64,000 bases of DNA from Sphingomonas sp. ID1715. GTDB lineage: Bacteria; Pseudomonadota; Alphaproteobacteria; Sphingomonadales; Sphingomonadaceae. Where the stretch lies: assembly GCF_013044515.1 (NCBI RefSeq), contig NZ_JABEPR010000002.1, positions 744,001 through 808,000 on the forward strand. The letters are read 5' to 3'. Within the stretch, counting starts at the first letter, position 1, and each line of letters begins with the position of its first letter. The notes under the pieces were generated by a model. It was not told the origin of the DNA, ran no database searches, and was given only the letters and a program-made list of their open reading frames with translations. Made by a program: the position numbers and the translations under genes. Below, piece by piece: positions 33,062 to 41,658 of this stretch.

Positions 33062-33973
33062 ATGACCCAACCCACTCTCGCCATTACTGGAGGCACCGGC
33101 TTTGTCGGTGCGACGCTCGTCCGTCACGCGGCGATGCGCGGCCATAAGGTGCGCGCGCTCACCCGGCGTCCGCAGCCGTCGAACAGCAAGATCGAGTGGG
33201 TCGAAGGCGCGCTCGACCGGCCCGAGGCGCTGGTGCGGCTCGCGGTCGGCGCCGATGCCGTCATCCATGTCGCCGGGGCGATCAACGCTCCCGACCGCGC
33301 CGGCTTTCAGGACGCGAACGTGTTCGGCACGCTGAACATGGTGGAGGCGGCCAAGGCGGCCGGCGTGAAGCGCTTCATCCATGTCAGCTCGATGGCGGCG
33401 CGCGAGCCGGAACTCTCCGACTATGGCTGGTCCAAGGCGCGGTCCGAGCAGGTGGTCGGGGCGAGCGGTCTCGACTGGACGATCGTGCGTCCGCCCGCGG
33501 TCTATGGTCCAGGCGACCGCGAAACGCTCGAGCTGTTCAAGATGGCCAGGCGCGGCCTCGTTTTCCTGCCGCCCGCCGGCCGCATCTCCGTCATCGAAGT
33601 GAGCGACCTGTCGCGCTTCCTGCTGACGCTGATCGGCCATGAAGAGACCTACAGCGAAACCTATGAGCCGGATGACGGCTATGAGAAGGGTTGGACGCAC
33701 CGCCAGTTCGCCGAGTCGATCGGGGTCGCGGTCGGGCGCAAGCGGGTCACCGCTTTAAGCGTGCCGCGGCCCATGATGCGGCTGGGCGCGCGGATCGACC
33801 GGCTGTTCCGCGGCAAAGGCGCCAAGCTGACGCTCGACCGCGCGAGCTATTTCAGCCACCCCGACTGGGTGGCGAAGCGCCGCCCGCCGGCGGAGCTGTG
33901 GCGTCCGCATATCGAGACCAATGCCGGATTGAAGGCGACGGCGGTCGCCTATCGCGCGGCCGGCTGGCTCTGA
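33062..33973 (+). CDS. NAD(P)-binding epimerase-like protein (atypical SDR)
   Basis: A 303-residue extended-type SDR. The nucleotide motif is GGTGFVG (10-16), and the segments DAVIHVAGAIN and DANVFGTLNMVEAAKAAGVKRFIHVSS are typical of NAD-dependent epimerases and of NDUFA9-like proteins. The usual YxxxK appears as YGWSK. A role in sugar-nucleotide or steroid-like substrate conversion, or a complex-I accessory type function, cannot be decided. It starts three bases after the proB stop, so co-expression with proB is likely. Confidence 0.85.
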   Translation: MTQPTLAITGGTGFVGATLVRHAAMRGHKVRALTRRPQPSNSKIEWVEGALDRPEALVRLAVGADAVIHVAGAINAPDRAGFQDANVFGTLNMVEAAKAAGVKRFIHVSSMAAREPELSDYGWSKARSEQVVGASGLDWTIVRPPAVYGPGDRETLELFKMARRGLVFLPPAGRISVIEVSDLSRFLLTLIGHEETYSETYEPDDGYEKGWTHRQFAESIGVAVGRKRVTALSVPRPMMRLGARIDRLFRGKGAKLTLDRASYFSHPDWVAKRRPPAELWRPHIETNAGLKATAVAYRAAGWL

Positions 33974-34032
33974 GCACTCTCGACTTTTCCGTGCGGCTGC
34001 GGACAAGTGCTCGCACCTGACCGGAGAAGATG

Positions 34033-35784
34033 ATGCTGAAGAAGCTTGCCGCCGCCCTGTTGCTCGCCACGTCGGCGCCTGCGCTCGCCAGCGCCTCCGA
34101 CGATCTGAAGCGCGTCATGGACGAGCAATGGGCCTGGTTCCTGCGCACCAACCCGACCTACGCAACCACGCTCGGCACCCATGATTATGACGACCGGATC
34201 GGCGATATCAGCCTTGCCGAGGCGGATCGCCAGGCGCAGCAGGCGCAGGCGTTCGTCGACCGGTTGAAGGCCCTTCCCGACGCACAGCTTTCAGCCGAAG
34301 AGCGCACCAACAAGGCGATCCTGAGCCGGCTGCTGTCCGAGCAGGTCGAGGGCAATCGCTATGGCGAGCGGCAAATGCTCTTCACCACCTATTATGGCTG
34401 GCACCAGGGCTTTGCCGGCATGGGCGAGAACCTGCCCTTCCGCACCAAGGCGGATTACGACAATTATTTGAAGCGGCTGGCCCAGTATCCCGCCTATAAC
34501 CAGGAAGCGATCAGGATCACCCGGCAGGCCGTGGCGCAGGGGTTCGTCCAGCCCTGCGATGCGATGAAGGGGTTTGAGAAGACCATCATCGGCGTAGTCG
34601 CCGAGGATCCGGCCAAGTCGCGCTTCTATGCGCCGTTTTTGGGCGCAAAGCCGGCGGACGCGAGCGATGCCGAATGGGCCGAGCTGCAGACCCGCGCCAA
34701 GACGCTGATTACCGGCACGCTCAATCCCGAATATCGGCGATTCCACGATTATTATGTGAAGGACTATGCGCCCAAGTGCCGCAAGACGGTCGGCGCGTCG
34801 GCCATGCCGAAGGGCGCGGAGTGGTATGCGCTGCAGGCGCGGATCAACACGACGACCGACCTGACACCCGAGCAGATCCATCAGCTGGGCCTGAAGGAAG
34901 TGGCGCGGATTCGCGCCGAGATGGAGACGGTCGCCAAGCAGGCCGGCTTTTCCTCGCGCGAGGCGTTCATCCAGGAGCTGCGCACCAACCCGAAATATTA
35001 TGCGAAGAGCCCGGAAGAACTGCTCGCCGCCGCCGCCCTCCAGGCGAAGCGCATCGACGGCATGCTGCCACAATATTTCGGCCGGCTGCCGCGGCTGCCC
35101 TATGGCGTGAAGGCGATCCCGGCCGAGACGGCGGAAGGCACGACCACCGCCTATGCCTCGCCCGGCTCGCTGATCTCGGGTATCGCCAGCCAATATTATG
35201 TGAACACGTCGAAGCTCGACCAGCGCCCGCTCTGGGAGCTGGCGGCGCTGACCCCGCACGAAGCGGCGCCAGGGCATCTGTTCCAGCTGGGGCTGCAGCA
35301 GGAACTGGACCTGCCGAACTTCCGCAAGCACCAGGCCGGGTTCACCGCCTATGTCGAAGGCTGGGCGCTCTATACCGAGCGGCTCGGCATCGAGATGGGG
35401 CTGTACGACACGCCCGAGAAGCAGATGGGCCGCCTGAGCTACGAAATGTGGCGGGCGAGCCGGCTGGTCGTCGATACGGGCATCCATGCCAAGGGCTGGA
35501 CCAAGGCGCAGGCGGTCGCCTTCATGACCGACAACACCGCGCTGTCCGCCGCCAATATCGACGCCGAGGTCAACCGCTACATCTCGTGGCCGGGCCAGGC
35601 GCTCGGCTACAAGATGGGCGAGCTCAAGATCCGCGAGCTACGCACGCGGGCGGAAGCGGCGCTGGGCCCGAAGTTCGACCTCAGGCGGTTCCACGACGCG
35701 GTGCTCGCCAAGGGCGCGGTCCCGCTCGATGTGCTGGAGGCGCAGATCGACGCGTGGATTGCGGGGGAGAAGGCGCGGGGTTGA
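34033..35784 (+). CDS. Secreted DUF885 family metallopeptidase-like protein
   Basis: A 583-residue protein with a signal peptide (about 1-20, LLATSAPALA). It belongs to the DUF885 family, predicted zinc hydrolases. The motif HEAAPGH (409-415) is the family's HExxxGH-type metal site. Other family sequences are AYASPGSLISGIASQYYVN before the motif, YVEGWALYTERLGIEMG after it and INRYISWPGQALGYKMGE near the C-terminus. The family is linked to dipeptide or peptide hydrolysis, mostly by annotation. GGAG sits six bases before the second of two adjacent ATGs. A palindromic repeat begins four bases after the stop. Confidence 0.88.
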   Translation: MLKKLAAALLLATSAPALASASDDLKRVMDEQWAWFLRTNPTYATTLGTHDYDDRIGDISLAEADRQAQQAQAFVDRLKALPDAQLSAEERTNKAILSRLLSEQVEGNRYGERQMLFTTYYGWHQGFAGMGENLPFRTKADYDNYLKRLAQYPAYNQEAIRITRQAVAQGFVQPCDAMKGFEKTIIGVVAEDPAKSRFYAPFLGAKPADASDAEWAELQTRAKTLITGTLNPEYRRFHDYYVKDYAPKCRKTVGASAMPKGAEWYALQARINTTTDLTPEQIHQLGLKEVARIRAEMETVAKQAGFSSREAFIQELRTNPKYYAKSPEELLAAAALQAKRIDGMLPQYFGRLPRLPYGVKAIPAETAEGTTTAYASPGSLISGIASQYYVNTSKLDQRPLWELAALTPHEAAPGHLFQLGLQQELDLPNFRKHQAGFTAYVEGWALYTERLGIEMGLYDTPEKQMGRLSYEMWRASRLVVDTGIHAKGWTKAQAVAFMTDNTALSAANIDAEVNRYISWPGQALGYKMGELKIRELRTRAEAALGPKFDLRRFHDAVLAKGAVPLDVLEAQIDAWIAGEKARG

Positions 35785-35788
35785 TGCA

Positions 35789-35901
35789 AGCCCCTCCCCT
35801 TCAGGGGAGGGGACGGGGGTGGGGGCGAGCGTCTGCTCGCCCAAGAGACTCCTGAGCGCGTAACGGCCCCACCCCAACCCCTCCCCTGAAGGGGAGGGGC
35901 T
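35789..35901. repeat. Palindromic repeat, same family as the rpoB-rpoC spacer
   Basis: A 113-base unit with arms AGCCCCTCCCCTTCAGGGGA followed by GGGG and a G-rich stretch, nearly identical to the arm at 20144-20178. It lies between the convergent DUF885 gene and a small secreted-protein gene, where it could act as a transcript end. Confidence 0.9.
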
Positions 35902-35906
35902 AAGGA

Positions 35907-36290
35907 TCACTGACCCTCAGGCACCTGCCCGTTCTGGCGGGCGCGGCGTTCTTCGCGGGCTTGGCGGAGCATCTGGGCGTAGCAGCCGGTCCAGCCGCCG
36001 GCACCGACCGGCGTGCAGCTGTTGGTGCCGGATGCGCCCGCATATTCCATGCTGCGTGCGCGGGCGGCCCAGCTGTTGCTCTGTGCGCTCGGCTCGATGC
36101 GGCGGAGTTCCTGCGGGATGCGGTAGCGTTCGCTTTCGGAGCGGCGGACGCAGATGGTGTCGCGCGGGCAGGTGTCGTCGCCGAAGATGACCAGCACCTG
36201 TTCGTTGGTGTTGCGCTGCGCGAGCGCCGGCGCGGACGGCAGGGCCAGCGGCGACAGGAGCGTGGCGGCGATCAGCAGTTTCTTCATCAT
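35907..36290 (-). CDS. Small secreted hypothetical protein
   Basis: A 127-residue protein with a clear signal peptide (1-24, APALA-QR). The mature part holds about four cysteines (DDTCPRDTICV and TNSCTPVGAGGWTGCYAQ), suggesting disulfides, then an Arg-rich tail. I do not recognise a family, but sphingomonads often carry similar proteins (recollection). The ATG at 36290 has GGGAG six bases upstream; the open frame extends far back only as read-through over coq7. It starts 10 bases after coq7, so it is likely in the dsbB-coq7 operon. Confidence 0.7.
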   Translation of the reverse strand: MMKKLLIAATLLSPLALPSAPALAQRNTNEQVLVIFGDDTCPRDTICVRRSESERYRIPQELRRIEPSAQSNSWAARARSMEYAGASGTNSCTPVGAGGWTGCYAQMLRQAREERRARQNGQVPEGQ

Positions 36291-36300
36291 GGGGCGCTCC

Positions 36301-36834
36301 CTAAATGCGCTTCGACAGGGCGATGGCGGCGCGGCAGCCGAGCCGGATCGCGTGGAACATGAGCGGATAGGCCGGGGCGCGCTCGGCGCCCGCCGCCAGG
36401 GCATGGTCGCGGTGCGCGATCTCGTCGTCGCGGAACTCGCGGATCGTGTCGGAGAGTTCGGGATCGCTGTCGCCAAGCGCGTCGAGCTGTTGCGAATAAT
36501 GGCGGTCGATCTCGGTTTCGATCGCGGCGGTGCAGGCCATTGCGGCTTCCGGACCAATCGCGGCGGTGACCGCACCCAGCGCGAAGCCGGCGACGTTCCA
36601 CACCGGCTGCAGCAAGGTCGGGCGGACGCCGCGTTCGACGATCATCGCGTCGAAGCGCTTGCGATGCGCTTCCTCCTGGCTGGCCATGCCGGCAATGGCG
36701 CGGCCGACGCCGATCCGGTCGCCCAGCACCGCCAGCTGGCCGGCATAGATGCGCGTCGCGCCATATTCGCCGGCCTGGTCGACGCGCAGCGTCGCGGCGG
36801 CGTCGGGCCTGCGGTCTCCGGGCTTCACGGTCAT
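36301..36834 (-). CDS. coq7: Demethoxyubiquinone hydroxylase (Coq7-type diiron enzyme)
   Basis: A 177-residue ferritin-like membrane-associated hydroxylase that makes 5-hydroxy-ubiquinone intermediate in ubiquinone synthesis. The diiron ligands visible are Glu23 (AGEYGA), Glu54 and His57 (EEAH), Glu106, and Glu138 with His141 (DEIAH). This matches the family's four-helix site. It is used instead of UbiF in many alphaproteobacteria. The ATG overlaps the dsbB stop as ATGA. Both enzymes are linked to quinones (DsbB reduces ubiquinone), so the pairing makes sense. Confidence 0.95.
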   Translation of the reverse strand: MTVKPGDRRPDAAATLRVDQAGEYGATRIYAGQLAVLGDRIGVGRAIAGMASQEEAHRKRFDAMIVERGVRPTLLQPVWNVAGFALGAVTAAIGPEAAMACTAAIETEIDRHYSQQLDALGDSDPELSDTIREFRDDEIAHRDHALAAGAERAPAYPLMFHAIRLGCRAAIALSKRI

Positions 36835-37316
36835 CGCGCTCTCCTCGAACGATGCGCCAACGCCCAGATGGCGATTGCGGCTGCAAAGGAGAAGATCGCG
36901 TTGAACCCGGCGAGCGAGATGCCGGCGAGCGTCCATTGCGCCTGATCGCAGCGGACGACCGGGGCGGCCAGAATCGCCTTCAGCAGATCCTCGCTGGAGG
37001 CGGCGCTCGGGCCCCGCGCACAGGTTGTCAGCCCTTCCCACCAGCCATATTCGACGCCCGCGTGAAACACACCGATCGCGCCCGATGCGGCGATGAAGAG
37101 GGCGGCGAGGTTCACGGCGACGCGCGACGCGGCCGGCCTGCTGGCGATGGCATAAGCGAGCAGCGCCAACGCGATCGCCGCCTCATGCGGCCAGCGCTGC
37201 CAATAGCACATCTCGCACGGGTGCAGGCCGCCGAGATATTGAGAGCCCAGGGCGCCGCCGAGCAGCAGCACGGGCGCGAGCAGGGCCAGCAGGCGGGCTT
37301 TGGATAGATCGTTCAC
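36831..37316 (-). CDS. dsbB: Disulfide bond formation protein B
   Basis: A 161-residue inner-membrane protein with about four transmembrane helices. The first redox pair is Cys34-x2-Cys37 (HPCEMCYWQRW) and the second pair is Cys99 and Cys123 in the second periplasmic loop. It re-oxidises DsbA and passes electrons to ubiquinone. The form is the short alphaproteobacterial DsbB. Its stop overlaps the start of coq7 by ATGA. A palindromic repeat begins four bases upstream of its start codon. Confidence 0.93.
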   Translation of the reverse strand: MNDLSKARLLALLAPVLLLGGALGSQYLGGLHPCEMCYWQRWPHEAAIALALLAYAIASRPAASRVAVNLAALFIAASGAIGVFHAGVEYGWWEGLTTCARGPSAASSEDLLKAILAAPVVRCDQAQWTLAGISLAGFNAIFSFAAAIAIWALAHRSRRAR

Positions 37317-37319
37317 CCC

Positions 37320-37413
37320 AAACTCCGTTCGGGCTGAGCTTGTCCTAGCCCTCCCTTCCTTGATCCGTAGAAGAGAAGGCAGGCCTTCGACAAGCTCAGC
37401 GCAGGCGGAGTTT
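37320..37413. repeat. Interrupted palindromic repeat between ctpA and dsbB
   Basis: Outer arms AAACTCCG / CGGAGTTT and inner arms GCTGAGCTTGTC / ACAAGCTCAGC frame a central 45-base loop rich in CCTTCC/GAAGG. The core CCTTCGACAAGCTCAGC is a known recurring motif in sphingomonad genomes (recollection, not searched). No second copy in this window. Confidence 0.75.
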
Positions 37414-37438
37414 AGGAGCCTGGTCGCTGAACCGGAGC

Positions 37439-38767
37439 TTACTTGCCCCGGGCCGCGGTCTGCACCGCCGGCAGCTTGCCCAACCGGGCTATCGTCTTGA
37501 CCGCATAGTCGAGCTGGAAGTCCTTGACGCCTTGCTTTTCCAGCTGCTCGGACGTCAGCTTGAAGCGTGGATCGTCCTTCAGATCCTCTTCCAGAACGGC
37601 ATTGTCGACCTTGGCCTGATTGACCAGGTGGCGGCGCAGATCGGCTTCACGGAAGCGCGGACGAGTCTTGTAGTCCGGGTCGCTCAGCTGCGGCACGGTC
37701 AGGTCGGGCTCGATGCCGCCTTCCTGCACCGAGCGGCCCGAGGGCGTGTAGTAGCGCGCCGTCGTCAGGCGCAGCGCCGTCTCGGTGGACAGCGGCAGCA
37801 AAGTCTGCACCGATCCCTTGCCAAAGCTGCGTTCGCCCATGACGATCGCGCGGTGGTGATCCTGCAGCGCCGCCGCGACGATCTCCGCCGCGGACGCGGA
37901 GCCGGCATCGACCAGCACCACGACCGGCGCGCCGCCGGTGTCGTCGCCGGGCTTGGCATAATAGCGCTCGATATCGTTCTTCTCGCGGCCGCGCTGCGAA
38001 ACGATCTCGCCATGATCGAGGAACACGTCCGACACCTCGATCGCCTGGTCGAGCAGGCCGCCGGGGTTAGAGCGCAGGTCGATCACATAGCCGGTCGGGC
38101 GATGGCCGAGCGTCTTCTGGATGCCGACGATCGCGCCGCGCACGCCCGCACCGGTGTTCTTCGAGAAGCTGTTGATGTTGATGATGCCGACATCACCCTT
38201 CACTTCCCACTTGACCGGCTTCAGCTCGATCACTTCGCGGGTCAGCGTCAGGTCGAAGGGTTTGTCGCGGCCGGGCCGGACGATCGTGATCTTGACCGGG
38301 GTGCCGGGCTTGCCGCGCATCTGCTCGACCGCCTCGTCGAGTGTGCCGCCGAACAGCAACTGGCCGTTCAGGTGGGTGATATAGTCGCCCGGCTTCACGC
38401 CGGCGCGATAGGCGGGCGTGTCTTCGCTGGCGGTGATGACCTTGACCGCGCCGTCCTCCATCGAGACGGTGAGGCCGAGGCCGCCATAATTGCCGTCGGT
38501 CTGGGCCTTCATCGACTGGAAGTCGGTCGCGTCGAGGAACGAGCTGTGCGGATCGAGGCTCGACAACATGCCATTGATCGCGCCCTTGATCAGCGTCTTG
38601 TCGTCGACCTTGTCGACATATTCGGCGCGCACCCGCTCGAACACGTTCATGAACTCGTCGAGTTCCTTGTAGGTGTCGTTCTCGACCGCCGCGAGGCCGG
38701 AGGTGGCGAGGGGCACCAGCGCAAGGGCGCTGACAAGGGCGGTGGCGCGCAACAGCGGACGGAACAT
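37439..38767 (-). CDS. ctpA: C-terminal processing peptidase, S41 family
   Basis: A 442-residue periplasmic serine protease. It has a signal peptide (about 1-27), a PDZ domain (about 92-180) including GGLGLTV and the carboxylate-binding loop, and the S41 catalytic domain. The Ser/Lys dyad is Ser295-Lys320 counted from the upstream ATG (292 and 317 here) in AGSASAAE and SFGKGSVQT. It cleaves proteins at their C-termini and trims peptidoglycan hydrolases. The ATG at 38767 has AGGA about eight bases upstream; one at 38776 is also possible. It lies directly after the EnvC-like gene, the conserved alphaproteobacterial order. Confidence 0.95.
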   Translation of the reverse strand: MFRPLLRATALVSALALVPLATSGLAAVENDTYKELDEFMNVFERVRAEYVDKVDDKTLIKGAINGMLSSLDPHSSFLDATDFQSMKAQTDGNYGGLGLTVSMEDGAVKVITASEDTPAYRAGVKPGDYITHLNGQLLFGGTLDEAVEQMRGKPGTPVKITIVRPGRDKPFDLTLTREVIELKPVKWEVKGDVGIININSFSKNTGAGVRGAIVGIQKTLGHRPTGYVIDLRSNPGGLLDQAIEVSDVFLDHGEIVSQRGREKNDIERYYAKPGDDTGGAPVVVLVDAGSASAAEIVAAALQDHHRAIVMGERSFGKGSVQTLLPLSTETALRLTTARYYTPSGRSVQEGGIEPDLTVPQLSDPDYKTRPRFREADLRRHLVNQAKVDNAVLEEDLKDDPRFKLTSEQLEKQGVKDFQLDYAVKTIARLGKLPAVQTAARGK

Positions 38768-38827
38768 GAAGGGCATCCTGCCAGAGTGTTTTCGCGAAGA
38801 TATAGGCTTTTCGACCGGTGTTAAAGG

Positions 38828-39916
38828 TCAGCTGACGAGCGGCGTGAAATCGACGGCCCGCCCGTCCTGGCGGAACTCGATGGTTATCCCTCCGCTCGCC
38901 GCCCGGCCGAGCGGGGTGCCCGCGCCGACCACGTCGCCGATGCGGGCGATGTTGGCGGCGAGGCCCGTCACCAAACTGACCTGACCGCCGCCATGATCGA
39001 TGATCGCGATCGCGCCGTAGTTGCGGAACAGCCCGGCAAAAGCGATGCGGCCCGCCGCCGGCGCGACCACTAGCGCCCCAGGCCGCGCAGCAATGCTGAC
39101 GCCACGCGCGCGTGCGCCGGACGGGAGCGGTTCGCCGAAACCGTAGCGGATCGGGCCATTCGCCGGCAGGCGGTAGGCCAAGCCGCGCCGCGCTTCGGCC
39201 AGGGTGCCGCGGCGTCGGCTCCGGTCCAGCTGGCGCACGAAGGATTCGAGGGAGCGGCTCGACCGGGCGAGCAGCGCCGCGCGCTCGGCCTCGGCGCGGG
39301 CAGTGCCGGTCAAAGCAGCGGAGCGCCGCCGCTGCTCTGTTTCCGTGGTGGCCAGCCTCCTGGCTTCGGACGCTGCAGCCACCTGTCGCTGTCGCACCTC
39401 CTTCAATGCCTGGTCGCCCTCTGCCTTCAGGCGAGCGGCGCGTTCGACCATGCCGCGGAGATCTGCGGTTTGCGCGGCGACCGTCGGCGCGGCCGTGCTG
39501 AGCATCGCACGCAGATGGACAAGGTCGTCGACGCTGCCAGGCTGGGCGATGGCGGCGGCGGCCGGGCGGCGGGCCAGGGTCTGCAGCGCGGCGACCAGTT
39601 CGACGGCGGGGCGCTGCCGTTCGGCAAGACTGAGTTCCTGCCGGCGTAGCTCGGCCTGCAACAGGGCGAGCCGCGCCTCTGCCGCCGACAGCTCCGCCTC
39701 CGCGGCCTGCACGCGGGCCGCCGCCGCGGCTTGCGCGCGCCGGGTGCGGTCCGCCTCGTCGGCGGCGAGCCTGGACTGGGCCTGGTAGAAAGCGGCACGT
39801 TCGCGTGCGGCGATGACATCGGCCTTGGCAGCCGAGAGCCGCACGCGCGGATCGAGCGCTTGCGCCGCCAACGCGGTTGCGCCCGTCAACAGTCCCAATG
39901 CGATCAGCGCCCTCAT
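38828..39916 (-). CDS. EnvC-like murein hydrolase activator (degenerate LytM domain)
   Basis: A 362-residue protein with a signal peptide (about 1-20), a long Ala/Arg/Glu coiled coil (about 25-240) and a C-terminal LytM/M23-like domain (about 265-362). The zinc ligands of active LytM are missing: the first His/Asp motif reads GVSIAA, the Tyr-x-His reads LVTGL, and the final HxH reads ITIEFR; only IDHGGG keeps a His. This is the EnvC pattern, where a dead LytM domain activates cell-wall amidases at division. The ATG overlaps the rlmH stop as TGATG. The order with rlmH and ctpA is conserved. Confidence 0.88.
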   Translation of the reverse strand: MRALIALGLLTGATALAAQALDPRVRLSAAKADVIAARERAAFYQAQSRLAADEADRTRRAQAAAAARVQAAEAELSAAEARLALLQAELRRQELSLAERQRPAVELVAALQTLARRPAAAAIAQPGSVDDLVHLRAMLSTAAPTVAAQTADLRGMVERAARLKAEGDQALKEVRQRQVAAASEARRLATTETEQRRRSAALTGTARAEAERAALLARSSRSLESFVRQLDRSRRRGTLAEARRGLAYRLPANGPIRYGFGEPLPSGARARGVSIAARPGALVVAPAAGRIAFAGLFRNYGAIAIIDHGGGQVSLVTGLAANIARIGDVVGAGTPLGRAASGGITIEFRQDGRAVDFTPLVS

Positions 39917-40338
39917 CACCCCTCCCGGTGATAGGGGTGATTGGCAAGGATCGAGGTCGCGCGAAAGAGCTGTTCCATCAACATCGCGCGGGCGAGCAGG
40001 TGCGGCCAGGTGGCCCTACCGAAGGCGAGGAGCAGGTCGGCTGACGCCCGCTCCGCATCGTCATGGCCGTCCGCCGCGCCGAGCAGGAAGCGGCACTCGC
40101 GCTTGCCGGTGTCGCGCCACTTTTCGAGCTTGCGGGCAAAATCGACGGAGGTCAGCTGCTCGCCGCGTTCGTCGAGCACCACGGTGACGCCATCGGTTGC
40201 ACGGGGCGGCATGCGGCCGCCCTGGTCGGGCAGTTCGGTCAGCTTGATCGGCCAGGCGATCCGCTTAGCGTAGCGGTCGACCAGCTCGGCTTCGGGGCTG
40301 CGGCCGATGCGACCGCGCGCGACGATGTGGAGCAGCAA
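39916..40338 (-). CDS. rlmH: 23S rRNA (pseudouridine-1915-N3) methyltransferase
   Basis: A 140-residue SPOUT methyltransferase that modifies pseudouridine 1915 of 23S rRNA. The trefoil-knot SAM site is visible as FLLGAADGHDD (about 84-94) and the C-terminal LLARAMLMEQLFRATSILANHPYHR. The start is TTG (MLLHIVARG...). It lies six bases after rsfS and overlaps the EnvC-like gene, in the conserved nadD-rsfS-rlmH cluster of ribosome-related functions. Confidence 0.95.
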   Translation of the reverse strand: MLLHIVARGRIGRSPEAELVDRYAKRIAWPIKLTELPDQGGRMPPRATDGVTVVLDERGEQLTSVDFARKLEKWRDTGKRECRFLLGAADGHDDAERASADLLLAFGRATWPHLLARAMLMEQLFRATSILANHPYHREG

Positions 40339-40344
40339 CTAGGG

Positions 40345-40740
40345 CTAGGCGTGTGCGGGATTGGGCGGGGGCGGCGCTTCGCCGAACGCCCACATCCGCT
40401 CCAGATTGTAAAAGCTGCGCACTTCCGGCCGGAACAGGTGAACGATCACGTCGCCGGCATCGATCAGCACCCAGTCGGCGGTGGGCAGGCCCTCGACGCG
40501 CGCCGAGCGGCCCAGCTCGCCCTTGATCCGTTCGACCAGCTTCTGCGCCATAGACGCGACCTGGCGCGTGGAGCGGCCCGAGGCGATCACCATATGATCG
40601 GCGATGCTGCTCTTGCCCTCCAGCGGGATCGAAATGGTTTCGATCGCCTGATCATCTTCCAGCGAAGACAGGACGAGGTTGTGCAGCGCCGCCGCCGGAT
40701 CGGCTGCGGGCGTGGGGTGCGCAAGTGACTGTGCGGCCAA
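40345..40740 (-). CDS. rsfS: Ribosome silencing factor
   Basis: A 131-residue RsfS/Iojap protein that binds L14 and blocks subunit joining under starvation. Family sequences are LEDDQAIETISIPL (27-40), ADHMVIASGRSTRQVASMA (47-65), and WVLIDAGDVIVHLFRPEVRSFYNLERMW near the end. The start is TTG with AGGAACCC upstream; an N-terminal Ala-rich extension of about 14 residues is not conserved. It is 13 bases after nadD. Confidence 0.95.
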   Translation of the reverse strand: MAAQSLAHPTPAADPAAALHNLVLSSLEDDQAIETISIPLEGKSSIADHMVIASGRSTRQVASMAQKLVERIKGELGRSARVEGLPTADWVLIDAGDVIVHLFRPEVRSFYNLERMWAFGEAPPPPNPAHA

Positions 40741-40753
40741 GTGGGTTCCTCAG

Positions 40754-41371
40754 CTAGAGTGCGTATCGTCGTGGTTGAACAACGCTCGAGGGAGCGCGGC
40801 GGTGCCAATGCGGGTCGGCCTGGCGGATGCTGGTCGCCGATCGAGGGTCGGGGACGAAGCGCAGGAACACGAGCGCCGGCTTACTCCACTCCGTCCATCT
40901 GCGTGCCTGGCCTGCGGGCCGGACGAAACGCCGCAACCAGCCCATCGCGGGTGCCGCGCGGGCAGCGTGATTATATCCCGGACGCGCCACCACCGCAATC
41001 GGAACCGTGCGGGCGATCTCCCGCCACGCGCGCCACCGACCGAACTGCAGCAGATTATCGGCCCCCATCAGCCACACGAAGCTGTGGTGCGGATGCCGCT
41101 TTTTCAAGGCCTTGAGCGTGTCGATGGTGTAGCGGGTGCCGAGCTTCGCTTCGATCGCGGTCGGACGGATCGGAGCACCGACGCCGAGCCGCTTCGCCGA
41201 AGCCAGTCGGTGCGCCAGCGGCGCCATGCCGGCCGGATCCTTGAGCGGGTTCCCCGGCGACACCAGCCACCAGACCTCATCCAGCGCCAGCGCCCGCAAC
41301 GCGAAGAGCGAGATCGCCCGATGCCCGCCATGGGCCGGATTGAAGCTGCCGCCGAGAAGGCCGATGCGCAT
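40754..41371 (-). CDS. nadD: Nicotinate-nucleotide adenylyltransferase
   Basis: A 205-residue enzyme making deamido-NAD from nicotinate mononucleotide and ATP. The nucleotidyltransferase signature GGSFNPAHGGH is at 7-17. WLMGADNLLQF and the C-terminal SATSIR (an ISSTxIR variant) complete the active site. The longer frame back to 41479 has no family sequence. The ATG overlaps the ParE stop as TGATG. nadE (10201-11865) catalyses the next step but lies 30 kb away. Confidence 0.94.
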   Translation of the reverse strand: MRIGLLGGSFNPAHGGHRAISLFALRALALDEVWWLVSPGNPLKDPAGMAPLAHRLASAKRLGVGAPIRPTAIEAKLGTRYTIDTLKALKKRHPHHSFVWLMGADNLLQFGRWRAWREIARTVPIAVVARPGYNHAARAAPAMGWLRRFVRPAGQARRWTEWSKPALVFLRFVPDPRSATSIRQADPHWHRRAPSSVVQPRRYAL

Positions 41372-41658
41372 CAGTGCCGGCGCCGCCAGTTTTGCGCCAT
41401 GTGACGGATACGAGCGACCTCCACGCGGCTCTCGCGCACGCGGTAGAGCAGCAACAACGGAAGTTTTCCGACCGGCCACTTACGCAAACCACCCGCTCCG
41501 ACTGCCGGGCCGGCTCGAGGAAATTCAGCGAGAAAGTCGGGCGCGGCGACAATCGCCCGTCGAATCCGCCCGGCGAGCTCCTCGCTGTCCTCCTCGTAGA
41601 AGCCTAGAATGTCGTCGAGATCGGCGAGGGCCTGGTTGGACCAGATGACCTTGGTCAA
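41371..41658 (-). CDS. ParE/RelE-type toxin
   Basis: A 95-residue protein of the RelE/ParE superfamily: TKVIWSNQALADLDDILGFYEED at the start, then a central FPRAGPAVG and the final strands LLLYRVRESRVEVARIRH. The ParE branch targets DNA gyrase, while RelE cuts mRNA; the sequence looks more like ParE, but this is not certain. The start is TTG and overlaps the antitoxin stop as TTGA. Its own stop overlaps the nadD start as TGATG, so nadD is coupled to toxin translation. Confidence 0.85.
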   Translation of the reverse strand: MTKVIWSNQALADLDDILGFYEEDSEELAGRIRRAIVAAPDFLAEFPRAGPAVGAGGLRKWPVGKLPLLLLYRVRESRVEVARIRHMAQNWRRRH

